NCBI GenBank assembly: GCA_900320845.1
Contig: ONTS01000004.1
Span: 22,033 to 86,032, forward strand
DNA length: 64,000 nt
Direction: 5' to 3'
From: an uncultured Prevotellaceae bacterium
Lineage (GTDB): Bacteria > Bacteroidota > Bacteroidia > Bacteroidales > Bacteroidaceae
A program made the position numbers and the translations under genes. This document shows positions 8,695 through 16,847 of this stretch, piece after piece; position 1 is the first letter of the stretch, and each line of letters opens with the position of its first letter. The notes beneath the pieces were generated by a model. The model made no database searches. It saw only the letters and a list, made by a program, of their open reading frames with translations, and had not been told where the DNA came from.

Positions 8695-9686
8695 CCTTGT
8701 TCTTTATACCATTTGACGGTTTGTTGTACTCCTTTTTCGAGGTTGTATTCGGGCTGGAACATGAGTTGTTGTTTAGCTGGTGTGATGTCAGCCATCCAGT
8801 TTCTCTGTTTCAGTATGCGATATTTGTCCATGTTGAGAGTTGGTGTTGCTCTTCTGAACTTTGCGATTTGTTCTGATATGGCGCACACGGTCTTGAGTAC
8901 CCATAGCGGTGCTTTGATGTGTATTACTCTTTTGACTTTCATCTCGCGTTGGAGGAGCATGCTGAATTCTTTGCTTGTGTAGGTGTTATCGTCAGTGAGC
9001 AGGAATGTCTGTATGTTTCCTTGGTACTTGAGTGCTTTGTATGCTGCCTGTACGACGTCCTTGACATATATGAATGTGATGTGCTGTGGTTTGTATCCTA
9101 CGCTGAAGTCGATGTGGCGTCGTATGCTCTGTGCCATGAGCAGGTAGTCTTTTTCTCTGGGTCCGTACACTCCTGTTGGTCGTAGTATGGTTGTCGGCAC
9201 GTCTTTCATGTATGTTTTGACGATGTGTTCTGCCTGTAGTTTGCTTTTAGCGTAGTGTGTGTTTGGCTTCGGTTCGTCTTGTATGTTTACTTCGGTGTGT
9301 GGTAGTTGCTCTTTTATGGCTCCCATGACGCTGAGCGAAGAGATGAAAACGAAGTGTTGGAGGTTGTGCTGTGTGTCGAGGAGTGCTTTACAGAGTCTTT
9401 CTGTGGCTTGCGTGTTCACTCTGTAAAAGTCGGCTGTGTTCTTACACTTAGTGAGTCCGGCAGCATGAATAACGTATTGGAACTGCTGCTGACTCAGTGC
9501 TTGATGGAGTTGTTGTTCTGAGCTGAGGTCAATCTCGATGAAGTGTATGCGTTGGTCTGTGAGGTATTGTCTGGAGGATGTTTTCCTCACTGCTGCATAT
9601 ACCTCCCATCCTTTGTTTAGCGCTTGTTCAACGAGGAAAGATCCGATGAATCCGCTTGCCCCTGTAATGAGTATAGATGTTGTCAT
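8685..9686 (-). CDS. NAD(P)-dependent epimerase/dehydratase (extended SDR)
   Basis: This extended short-chain dehydrogenase has the Rossmann motif GASGFIG near the N-terminus (MTTSILITGASGFIG) and the catalytic YAKSK about 150 residues in. It resembles dihydroflavonol reductase-like or sterol-dehydrogenase-like SDRs more than sugar 4-epimerases. The start is the ATG at 9684-9686. The in-frame extension to 9746 runs upstream of the promoter box at 9695-9702 and is unlikely. It is the first gene of the minus-strand operon with the PAP2 enzyme, DUF4254, GT9 and rubredoxin. A lipid substrate is plausible from context. Confidence 0.88.
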   Translation of the reverse strand: MTTSILITGASGFIGSFLVEQALNKGWEVYAAVRKTSSRQYLTDQRIHFIEIDLSSEQQLHQALSQQQFQYVIHAAGLTKCKNTADFYRVNTQATERLCKALLDTQHNLQHFVFISSLSVMGAIKEQLPHTEVNIQDEPKPNTHYAKSKLQAEHIVKTYMKDVPTTILRPTGVYGPREKDYLLMAQSIRRHIDFSVGYKPQHITFIYVKDVVQAAYKALKYQGNIQTFLLTDDNTYTSKEFSMLLQREMKVKRVIHIKAPLWVLKTVCAISEQIAKFRRATPTLNMDKYRILKQRNWMADITPAKQQLMFQPEYNLEKGVQQTVKWYKEQGWL

Positions 9687-9694
9687 GTTGTCTG

Positions 9695-9702
9695 CAAAGA
9701 TA
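9695..9702 (-). promoter_or_regulatory. Bacteroidota -7 box for the SDR operon
   Basis: CAAAGATA on the + strand is TATCTTTG on the minus strand, a full match to TAnnTTTG. Only 8 bases separate it from the ATG at 9686, so the predicted leader is only a few nucleotides. Confidence 0.65.
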
Positions 9703-9763
9703 GTTAACGGAAAGGAAAGAGCGAAAGAAAGCGAGTTTTTTTCCACATTTGCCGTTTAGGTAG

Positions 9764-9771
9764 TATCTTTG
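9764..9771 (+). promoter_or_regulatory. Bacteroidota -7 box for dxs
   Basis: TATCTTTG matches TAnnTTTG and ends 8 bases before the dxs ATG. It is divergent from the box at 9695-9702, with about 60 bp between them. Confidence 0.65.
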
Positions 9772-9779
9772 TCGGCGTA

Positions 9780-11666
9780 ATGGTACGCAAGGACTATCCT
9801 TTGCTGCGCACTATCAACAGTTCATCCGATATTCGTCGGCTTGATAAGGCGCAGTTGCCTCAGCTTTGCAAAGAGCTGAGAGATGACATCGTATGTGAAT
9901 GCAGTGAGAATCCTGGTCATCTGGCTTCGAGTCTTGGTGCTGTGGAGCTTACTGTGGCGCTGCATTATGTTCTCGACACGCCTACTGACAAGATAGTGTG
10001 GGACGTTGGGCATCAAGCTTACGGCCATAAGATTCTTACTGGTAGACGCGACTTGTTCTATACCAACCGTAAGCTGAACGGACTGCATCCCTTTCCTACT
10101 CCATCTGAGAGCGATGACGACAGTTTTGTGTGCGGTCATGCGTCGAACAGTATCAGTGCCGCTTTGGGAATAGACATCGGCATGGACCTTCAGCATCATG
10201 TTGCTGTCGTCATCGGCGACGGTGCCATGAGTGGTGGACTGGCTTTTGAGGGCATGAACAATGTGGCTGGTACTGACAACAATCTCCTTATCATCATTAA
10301 CGATAACGATATGAGCATCGACAAGAGTGTCGGTGGTTTGCGCCGTCTGCTTGTGTCGCTCAATACTGGTAAGAGCTACAACCGCTTCCGCGACCGTGTG
10401 TCGCGCTGGTTGCGTCGTCATGGTAAGCTGAATGTGTCTCGCCGCGGACGCATCATCCGTATGGGTAATGCCCTGAAGGGGCTGCTCAGCGGACAACAGA
10501 ACCTGTTTGGCGGCATGAACATACGCTACTTCGGACCTTTCGACGGTCACGATGTAGAGTCGTTGGTAGACATTCTGTCGAGGGTGAAGGACATGAAAGG
10601 TCCTAAACTCGTTCATCTTCACACCATTAAGGGTAAGGGTTACGAGCCTGCCGAGCATGGTGGCAGCGTATGGCATGCTCCTGGATGCTATGATGTGGAG
10701 AGCGGCAAACGTCTGATGTCGTCCAATAACAATAAAGCTCGTTTCCAAGATGTGTTTGGCGAGACTCTCGTTGAGCTTGCCGAACATAATCCCCGTATCG
10801 TAGGTATCACTGCTGCCATGCTTTCCGGCACGGGTATGCTGCGCATGTACGATGCCATGCCGGACCGTGTGTACGACGTAGGCATTGCTGAAGGACACGC
10901 CGTGACATTCAGTGCGGGCTTGGCCAAGGAGGGAAAGTTGCCCTTCTGCGCCATTTACAGTGCCTTCTCGCAGCGTGCCTACGACAACATCATACACGAT
11001 GTAAGCATTCTTCACCTTCCCGTCGTTCTCTGCATGGACCGCGCCGGCATTGTCGGTGAAGACGGTGCGACGCATCATGGCATGTTCGACCTGGTCGCCT
11101 TGCGTTGCATTCCGGGCATGACCATTGCTGCCCCGATGGACGGCAGAGAGCTCAGAAAGATGATGTTCACTGCTCAGCAGCATGCAAACGGTCCGTGGGT
11201 GATACGCTATTCGCGCGGTTATTGCGGCTGTGAGGACTGGCGTTGTGCCTTGGAGGAGATAAAGGTAGGCAAAGGTCGTTGCTTGAAGGAGGGTGAAGAT
11301 ATTGCCGTACTTTCAGTAGGTCCTACCGGTTTGGACGTCAGCACCGCTCTTTCAATGCTCAGTGAGGGTGAAAGCCGACGTGTGGCACACTTTGATATGC
11401 GCTTTGTGAAGCCTCTGGACACGGCTATCCTGACTAAGGTTCTTGGCTTTCGGCACATCGTCACGATAGAAGATGGTTGTCGTGCAGGCGGCTTTGGCAG
11501 CGCAGTGACCGAATGGCTCACCGACAATAAGTATCATGGCACCATCACCCGCATGGGTATTGACGACCATTTCGTGCAGCATGGCACTGTGAGTCAGCTC
11601 AAGGAAATAACAGGATTGGACGCCAACTCCATATATCACCAGCTCAAACAGTTTTTCACCCCATAA
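9780..11666 (+). CDS. dxs: 1-deoxy-D-xylulose-5-phosphate synthase
   Basis: Dxs condenses pyruvate and glyceraldehyde 3-phosphate in a thiamine diphosphate-dependent reaction, the entry step of the MEP pathway. At 628 residues it has the expected length. Visible features are HPGHLASSLG-type substrate residues (ENPGHLASSLGAVEL), the TPP motif GDGAMSGGLAFEGMNN, LHTIKGKGYEPAE, the pyrimidine-domain segment VYDVGIAEGHAVTFSAGLA, and DRAGIVGEDGATHHG. The ATG at 9780 is the only sensible start. ispG of the same pathway lies 4 kb upstream. trkA follows after 13 bp, so the genes may be co-transcribed. Confidence 0.97.
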   Translation: MVRKDYPLLRTINSSSDIRRLDKAQLPQLCKELRDDIVCECSENPGHLASSLGAVELTVALHYVLDTPTDKIVWDVGHQAYGHKILTGRRDLFYTNRKLNGLHPFPTPSESDDDSFVCGHASNSISAALGIDIGMDLQHHVAVVIGDGAMSGGLAFEGMNNVAGTDNNLLIIINDNDMSIDKSVGGLRRLLVSLNTGKSYNRFRDRVSRWLRRHGKLNVSRRGRIIRMGNALKGLLSGQQNLFGGMNIRYFGPFDGHDVESLVDILSRVKDMKGPKLVHLHTIKGKGYEPAEHGGSVWHAPGCYDVESGKRLMSSNNNKARFQDVFGETLVELAEHNPRIVGITAAMLSGTGMLRMYDAMPDRVYDVGIAEGHAVTFSAGLAKEGKLPFCAIYSAFSQRAYDNIIHDVSILHLPVVLCMDRAGIVGEDGATHHGMFDLVALRCIPGMTIAAPMDGRELRKMMFTAQQHANGPWVIRYSRGYCGCEDWRCALEEIKVGKGRCLKEGEDIAVLSVGPTGLDVSTALSMLSEGESRRVAHFDMRFVKPLDTAILTKVLGFRHIVTIEDGCRAGGFGSAVTEWLTDNKYHGTITRMGIDDHFVQHGTVSQLKEITGLDANSIYHQLKQFFTP

Positions 11667-11679
11667 TGTTTCAACTTTT

Positions 11680-13023
11680 ATGAAGATAGTAATAGCCGGT
11701 GCTTATGATATCGGCAGACACTTAGCTCGCCTGCTTTCGCGCAACAATCAGGACATTGTGCTGATAGACAACGATGTTTCTCGCCTCGACAGTGTAGGCG
11801 GAGAGTACGACATCATGTCTCTTCAGGGTGAAGTGAGCGATTTGAGTGCGCTGAAGGAGGCAAATGTGTCGGATGCTTCTCTGTTTATCGCCGTCACTCC
11901 TTTTGAATATCAGAACATCACTTCTTCTATCCTTGCCAAGCAGCTTGGCGCTAAACGCACTGTTGCACGTATCGACAACCATGAGTATATCAGCGAGGAA
12001 GGTAAACGACTGTTTGAGAAACTGGGTATCGACTCACTGATATACCCTGAGATGTTGGCAGCGCAGAACATAGCTAACGGCCTTCGCATGAGCTGGGTTC
12101 GTCAGCGTTGGGATGTGCACGGTGGAGCATTGGTCATGTTGGGCATCAAACTTCGCGAGGGATGCACCATCCTGAACCGTCCTCTGAAGGAACTGTGCGG
12201 ACCCGATGACCCGTATCATGTGGTGGCTATCAAGCGTAAGAAAGACACCATCATTCCTGGTGGTAACGACTCTTTGGAGCTGTACGACCTGGCTTATTTC
12301 ATGACGACGAAGCAATATATTCCCTATATCCGTAAACTTGTTGGCAAAGAGCATTATGTTGACGTTCGCAATGTGATGATTATGGGCGGTGGCAAGACTG
12401 CTGTTCGGCTGTGTAAGCTATTACCCGACTATATGCAGGCGAAGGTGATAGAGACTAATGCTGAGCGTTGTGAGTATCTCAACGACATATTGGACACCGA
12501 TCGTGTGATGGTTATTAACGGTGATGGTCGCGACATTCCGCTGTTGAACGAGGAAAGCATCAACAACACGCAGGCTTTTGTGGCTGTGACGGGCAATGCT
12601 GAGACCAACATCCTGACTTGTCTGACTGCCAAGCGCTTCGGCGTGCGTAAGACTGCTGCGATGGTGGAGAACATCGACTATGTGAGCACAGCGGAAGAAC
12701 TTGACATCGGTACTATAGTAAACCGTAAGACTATTACCGCCTCGCACATATACCAGATGATGCTGGACGAGAATGTGCAGAACATACGTTTTCTTATGAC
12801 TGCCAGTGCTGACGTGATAGAGTTTACTGCGCATCAGGGTTCGAAGGTTACTCGCCGCAAGGTGTTTGAACTGGGTCTGCCTCAAGGAGCTACAATAGGC
12901 GGACTGGTACGTGAAGGCGAAGGAAAACTTGTATCTGGCGGTACTCAGATAGAAGCTGGCGACACGGTAGTGGTGTTCTGTCATGATGTGAATATCAAGA
13001 AGTTGGAAAGCTTCTTCAAGTAG
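11680..13023 (+). CDS. trkA: Trk potassium uptake regulatory subunit TrkA
   Basis: TrkA is the cytoplasmic NAD(H)-binding gating subunit of the Trk K+ transporter. The 447 residues hold two RCK halves. The first starts MKIVIAGAYDIGRHLARLL and continues DIVLIDND; the second begins NVMIMGGGKTAVRL near residue 232. Each half is followed by a TrkA_C domain. The first Rossmann loop reads GAYDIG, with Tyr in place of the usual second Gly, while the second keeps GGGKTA. It lies 44 bp upstream of trkH, its membrane partner. Confidence 0.96.
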   Translation: MKIVIAGAYDIGRHLARLLSRNNQDIVLIDNDVSRLDSVGGEYDIMSLQGEVSDLSALKEANVSDASLFIAVTPFEYQNITSSILAKQLGAKRTVARIDNHEYISEEGKRLFEKLGIDSLIYPEMLAAQNIANGLRMSWVRQRWDVHGGALVMLGIKLREGCTILNRPLKELCGPDDPYHVVAIKRKKDTIIPGGNDSLELYDLAYFMTTKQYIPYIRKLVGKEHYVDVRNVMIMGGGKTAVRLCKLLPDYMQAKVIETNAERCEYLNDILDTDRVMVINGDGRDIPLLNEESINNTQAFVAVTGNAETNILTCLTAKRFGVRKTAAMVENIDYVSTAEELDIGTIVNRKTITASHIYQMMLDENVQNIRFLMTASADVIEFTAHQGSKVTRRKVFELGLPQGATIGGLVREGEGKLVSGGTQIEAGDTVVVFCHDVNIKKLESFFK

Positions 13024-13067
13024 TGTCGTCTGCCAATTAGGCAATGTTAGAGTGAAATGATTATTGT

Positions 13068-14522
13068 ATGAATCGCATCCTATTATATAAGGTATTAGGC
13101 AGTCTGCTGTTTTTAGAAGCTTTTTTCATGTCGTGGTGCCTGGTGGTGTCGTTTATCTATGGCGAGAAAGACTTCATACCGTTCTTGCTTTCGATAGCTA
13201 TCACGATAGTAGCAGGAGTAGTGATGCGCTACAATGGTAAGGACTACAAAGGTGCCATGACGCGTAAAGATGCTTATCTTATCGTTACTGTATTGTGGCT
13301 GGTGTTCAGTCTGTTCGGCAGTCTGCCTTTCATCCTTGGTGGTTATCTGCCGAATATTTCCGATGCTTTTTTCGAAACCATATCAGGTTTCACCACTACT
13401 GGTGCCACGGTCATCGATGACGTTGACAGTATGCCTCACGGTATATTGTTCTGGCGCTCGCTGACACAGTGGATAGGGGGTTTAGGAATTGTGTTCTTCA
13501 CCATTGCCGTTCTTCCTTCTATTGTTGGCGGCAGTGTGCGTATCTTTGCCGCCGAGGCAACAGGTCCGATACGTACCAAGCTACATCCCCGTCTGTCTAC
13601 CACAGCCAAACGTATATGGAGTATCTACCTGCTGCTCACAGTGCTATGTGCTACGATGTATTGTCTGTTCGGCATGAGTATTTTCGATGGTATCAACCAT
13701 GCTATGACCACTACTGCAACGGGCGGATTTGCTACGCACAACGACAGTTTGGAATTCTACAACTCGGCATCGCTGGAATACACTGGAGCGATATTCCAAT
13801 TTCTGAGCGGCATTAACTTCACCCTGTTGTATCTCACGTTTTTAAAGGGAAAATTCAAGGGATTGTTCAACAACTCCGAGCTGAAGTTCTATCTGCTGCT
13901 GGTGTGCAGTTTTACAGCTGTTATTACTGTGATGCTGATTGTGAACAACCACTACGACATAGAACGGGCCTTCCGCAGTTCGCTGTTCCAGGTGGTGTCG
14001 TTTATTACTACTACAGGACTCTTCAGTGACGATGTTGCTCAATGGCATCATCTGTCGTGGGTATTCCTTGCCATCTTGATGTTCATCGGTGCCTGTGCCG
14101 GTTCCACCAGTGGAGGTTTCAAGAGTATTCGTGCGTTAATGGTGTGGAAAATCATCCGCAACTCGTTCCATCAGATTCTGCATCCCAAGGCGGTGTTGCC
14201 AGTAAAAATCAACCAACACACCATAGCCGGTACGCAGATCAATACGCTCATGTCGTTTTTTGCCGTCTTTGTGCTGGCATGTCTGTTCACCTCCACGCTC
14301 ATGATAGCCATGGGCATAGACAATACCAATGCTATCACCATATCGTTGAGTTGTATCAGCAACGTAGGTCCTACTCTTGGCACGCAAATAGGTCCTGAGA
14401 TGTCCTGGGCTGGGCTTCCCGATGTGGTGAAATGGATGTGTTCCATTCTCATGCTGGTAGGTCGTCTGGAGATTTTCACGGTATTTATATTGTTCTCTCG
14501 TTCGTTCTGGAAAGACAATTAA
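13068..14522 (+). CDS. trkH: Trk potassium uptake channel subunit TrkH
   Basis: TrkH is the membrane pore of the Trk K+ uptake system. The 484 residues contain the four pore-loop signatures: TTTGATVIDDVDS, TTATGGFATHNDS, TTTGLFSDDVA and SNVGPTLGTQIGP. Between them are the paired helices of the TrkH/KtrB fold. The TrkA subunit is encoded directly upstream, giving a complete two-gene transporter. It acts in the inner membrane. Confidence 0.96.
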   Translation: MNRILLYKVLGSLLFLEAFFMSWCLVVSFIYGEKDFIPFLLSIAITIVAGVVMRYNGKDYKGAMTRKDAYLIVTVLWLVFSLFGSLPFILGGYLPNISDAFFETISGFTTTGATVIDDVDSMPHGILFWRSLTQWIGGLGIVFFTIAVLPSIVGGSVRIFAAEATGPIRTKLHPRLSTTAKRIWSIYLLLTVLCATMYCLFGMSIFDGINHAMTTTATGGFATHNDSLEFYNSASLEYTGAIFQFLSGINFTLLYLTFLKGKFKGLFNNSELKFYLLLVCSFTAVITVMLIVNNHYDIERAFRSSLFQVVSFITTTGLFSDDVAQWHHLSWVFLAILMFIGACAGSTSGGFKSIRALMVWKIIRNSFHQILHPKAVLPVKINQHTIAGTQINTLMSFFAVFVLACLFTSTLMIAMGIDNTNAITISLSCISNVGPTLGTQIGPEMSWAGLPDVVKWMCSILMLVGRLEIFTVFILFSRSFWKDN

Positions 14523-14557
14523 GCTAAATAACACCCTTTTATAAATACAAACTCACC

Positions 14558-15370
14558 ATGAAAAAGATTATCTTATTTCTGCTATTCCTTTCGTTTTTTG
14601 CTCATGGAACTCAGGCTCAGTGCACATACAATAACAGTGCTTTCAAGTCAGGCGAATATCTGTTGTACAATCTTCACTTCAACTGGAAGCTTGTTTGGGT
14701 GAAGGTTGGTACTGCTACGATGTCTACCGTGCAGACGGTGTACAACGGCAAGCAAGCCTATCGTTGCAGTCTGACTACACAGAGTAACGGTAGAATGGAC
14801 AAGATATTCGTCATGCGCGACACGCTGCTCGCTTATGCCACCACTTCGCTCACTCCTCTGTATTTCCGTAAGGGTGCTAAGGAAGGCAAGCGCTACACAG
14901 TAGACGAGGTGTGGTACACCTATCCTGGCGGCAAGAGCCACATCAAGACGCGTCGCCTCAACAACGACGGCACAAACACCTACCACACGGAGACGGGCAA
15001 CGAGTGTTTCACCGATATGTTGAACCTATTTCTCCGCGCTCGCAACATCAATTTCAGCAGCTGGGGCAAGGATAAGTCTATGCTGCTGAAGTCAGCCGAC
15101 GGCAAGGGTATCAAGAAAGCCACACTGACGTGCAAGGGCAGAGAGACAGTGAAGTCTGACGATGGAAAAGTATGGAAGACTGTTGTGCTGGACTTCTCAC
15201 TGTTTGACGCTAAGAAAAACCGCTTTAAGAAGATAGCCACGTTGTTTGTCAGTGACGATGCTAACCATCTTCCCGTGCGCATAGACTTTAACATGAACTT
15301 CGGTTCAGCCAAAGCATTTCTCATCAACAGCAAAGGCCTGCGCAACCCAGCAACAGCACTGGTAAAATAA
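14558..15370 (+). CDS. DUF3108 family secreted/periplasmic protein
   Basis: This 270-residue protein starts with a signal peptide (MKKIILFLLFLSFFAHGTQA, cleavage near AQA-QC). The mature part begins in the DUF3108 manner (FKSGEYLLYNLHFNWKLVWVKVGTATM) and is predicted to be all-beta. It probably stays in the periplasm or on the inner face of the outer membrane. The function of the family is not established. It follows trkH by 35 bp on the same strand. Confidence 0.88.
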   Translation: MKKIILFLLFLSFFAHGTQAQCTYNNSAFKSGEYLLYNLHFNWKLVWVKVGTATMSTVQTVYNGKQAYRCSLTTQSNGRMDKIFVMRDTLLAYATTSLTPLYFRKGAKEGKRYTVDEVWYTYPGGKSHIKTRRLNNDGTNTYHTETGNECFTDMLNLFLRARNINFSSWGKDKSMLLKSADGKGIKKATLTCKGRETVKSDDGKVWKTVVLDFSLFDAKKNRFKKIATLFVSDDANHLPVRIDFNMNFGSAKAFLINSKGLRNPATALVK

Positions 15371-15384
15371 TAGCGTAGGAGCAT

Positions 15385-15583
15385 TGTGGAAAAAGTAGTG
15401 GAAAACCCTGTGGAAAAGTATCTCATAATCCACAACGTGATAAGAAGAAAACACAGGATGGTGGAAAAATAAGGCAGATAAGAAGAGTTATCCATACTGT
15501 TTTCCACAAGGCTACGGCCAAGGTAAAGTATATGAAAATCAATCAGTAAATAATCCTTTCCGACAGTTATCCACATATCCACA
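15385..15583. other. Cluster of DnaA-box-like sequences
   Basis: Nine sequences related to TTATCCACA lie within 200 bp. On the top strand these are TAATCCACA (15426), TTATCCATA (15488), TTTTCCACA (15500), the perfect TTATCCACA (15567) and ATATCCACA (15575). In the opposite direction (read TGTGGAAAA) they are at 15385, 15397, 15409 and 15460. An AT-rich stretch follows at 15590-15640. This could be an origin-like element, a DnaA titration site or a DnaA-controlled promoter for nadA. Strand composition does not change sign here, which argues against the main chromosomal origin. Confidence 0.6.
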
Positions 15584-15642
15584 GCGCCTTATTCCTTTTA
15601 TTTATCATTTCATTTCTAAAACATTTTCAAACAAATATAAAT

Positions 15643-16644
15643 ATGAACCCAAGCAACGTTAAACCATCGTGGCAAGAGAAAGGTTATGTAGATGAGCCAA
15701 TAGGTAGCGACGTCAATCTGCGTGAGAGTATCCGTCGTTTGTGCGATGAGAAGAATGCCGTCATCCTGGCTCACTACTATGTAGACGGAGCCATTCAGGA
15801 TGTAGCAGACTTTGTCGGCGACTCGTTAGCTCTGGCTCAGCAGGCATCAAAGACTGATGCCGACATCATTGTGATGTGTGGTGTGCACTTTATGGCTGAG
15901 ACATGTAAGCTGCTGTGCCCCGACAAGCTCGTACTGTTGCCCGATGTTACCGCAGGATGCTCTCTTGCCGACAGCTGCGACGCACGTGAACTGGCTGAAT
16001 GGAAACAGGCGCACCCAGATTATAAGGTAGTGAGCTATGTGAATACCACAGCTGCCGTGAAGGCGTTGACTGACATTGTCTGCACGAGTGGCAATGCGTT
16101 GAAGGTGGTGCAGTCGTTGGACGAGAATGAGAAGATACTCTTTGCACCAGACTACAACCTTGGTTCGTATATCAATAGTGTTACGGGCCGCAATATGGAC
16201 CTGTGGCATGGTGGATGTCATGTGCATGAGCGTTTCAGCATTGATGCGTTGTCGGCCATGAAGCAGCAGTATCCAAGTGTTAAGGTATTGGCGCATCCCG
16301 AGTGTAAGGCACCCATCCTTGCCGCTGCCGACATTGTAGGCTCAACGGCAGTGTTGTTGAAGTATGTTATGGAGCATGAGGAAGAGAAGCAATTTATCAT
16401 TGCTACTGAGGCAGGCATCCTTCACGAGATGCAGAAGCAGTGTCCCGATGCAGTGTTCCACGCTGTTCCGCCCGAGATAAGTGAAGAGACGCGCGGTTGC
16501 CACTGCAACGAGTGCGAATTTATGAAGAAGAACAGCATGGCGAAACTGTACAACACGCTGAAGTACGAGTATCCCTTTGTAGAACTCGATGCTTCTATAG
16601 CTGCCGATGCTGTGAAACCTATCGAGCGCATGCTGAGTCTGTAA
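15643..16644 (+). CDS. nadA: Quinolinate synthase
   Basis: NadA condenses iminoaspartate with dihydroxyacetone phosphate to give quinolinate, an early step of de novo NAD synthesis, using a [4Fe-4S] cluster. Family features in the 333 residues are AHYYVDGAIQDVADFVGDSL, MCGVHFMAET (first Cys ligand), WHGGCHVHERF, AHPEC and the C-terminal CHCNECEFMKK. The length is normal. nadB and nadC are not in the window. The upstream intergenic region is the cluster of DnaA-like boxes. Confidence 0.97.
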   Translation: MNPSNVKPSWQEKGYVDEPIGSDVNLRESIRRLCDEKNAVILAHYYVDGAIQDVADFVGDSLALAQQASKTDADIIVMCGVHFMAETCKLLCPDKLVLLPDVTAGCSLADSCDARELAEWKQAHPDYKVVSYVNTTAAVKALTDIVCTSGNALKVVQSLDENEKILFAPDYNLGSYINSVTGRNMDLWHGGCHVHERFSIDALSAMKQQYPSVKVLAHPECKAPILAAADIVGSTAVLLKYVMEHEEEKQFIIATEAGILHEMQKQCPDAVFHAVPPEISEETRGCHCNECEFMKKNSMAKLYNTLKYEYPFVELDASIAADAVKPIERMLSL

Positions 16645-16705
16645 GGATTGTTGCCTACTGAGCAAGCAAACGGCGCATAGTGTCGTCGCAATAGTTGCCG
16701 AACCG

Positions 16706-16754
16706 CATACCAAAATCATTGATATTGGCCACCAATATCAATGATTTTGGTATG
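16706..16754. repeat. 22-bp-period palindromic repeat, locus B (perfect 23-bp inverted repeat)
   Basis: Units CCAAAATCATTGATATTGG (16710-16728) and CCAATATCAATGATTTTGG (16732-16750) are separated by CCA. Together with CATA/TATG flanks they make a perfect 23-bp inverted repeat around a 3-base loop, able to extrude as a cruciform. It lies between the convergent nadA and CoA-transferase genes. Confidence 0.85.
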
Positions 16755-16787
16755 TAATTGTGGTATGATAGGAAAATGATAGTATAG

Positions 16788-16833
16788 AAAAACATCCTCC
16801 ATTGAGCAAGTTGCGCATGAAGGATGTTTTTTT
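16788..16833. terminator. Bidirectional rho-independent terminator
   Basis: AACATCCT (16791-16798) pairs with AGGATGTT (16821-16828), flanked by an A-run on the left and a T-run on the right. It can serve both nadA (+) and the CoA-transferase gene (-). Confidence 0.75.
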
Positions 16834-16847
16834 ATTGAGTTATTGAT

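Noticed and set aside
9822-11183. Minus-strand open frame of about 453 codons opposite dxs
   Set aside because: It is antisense to an intact dxs. Its product has no recognisable domain.
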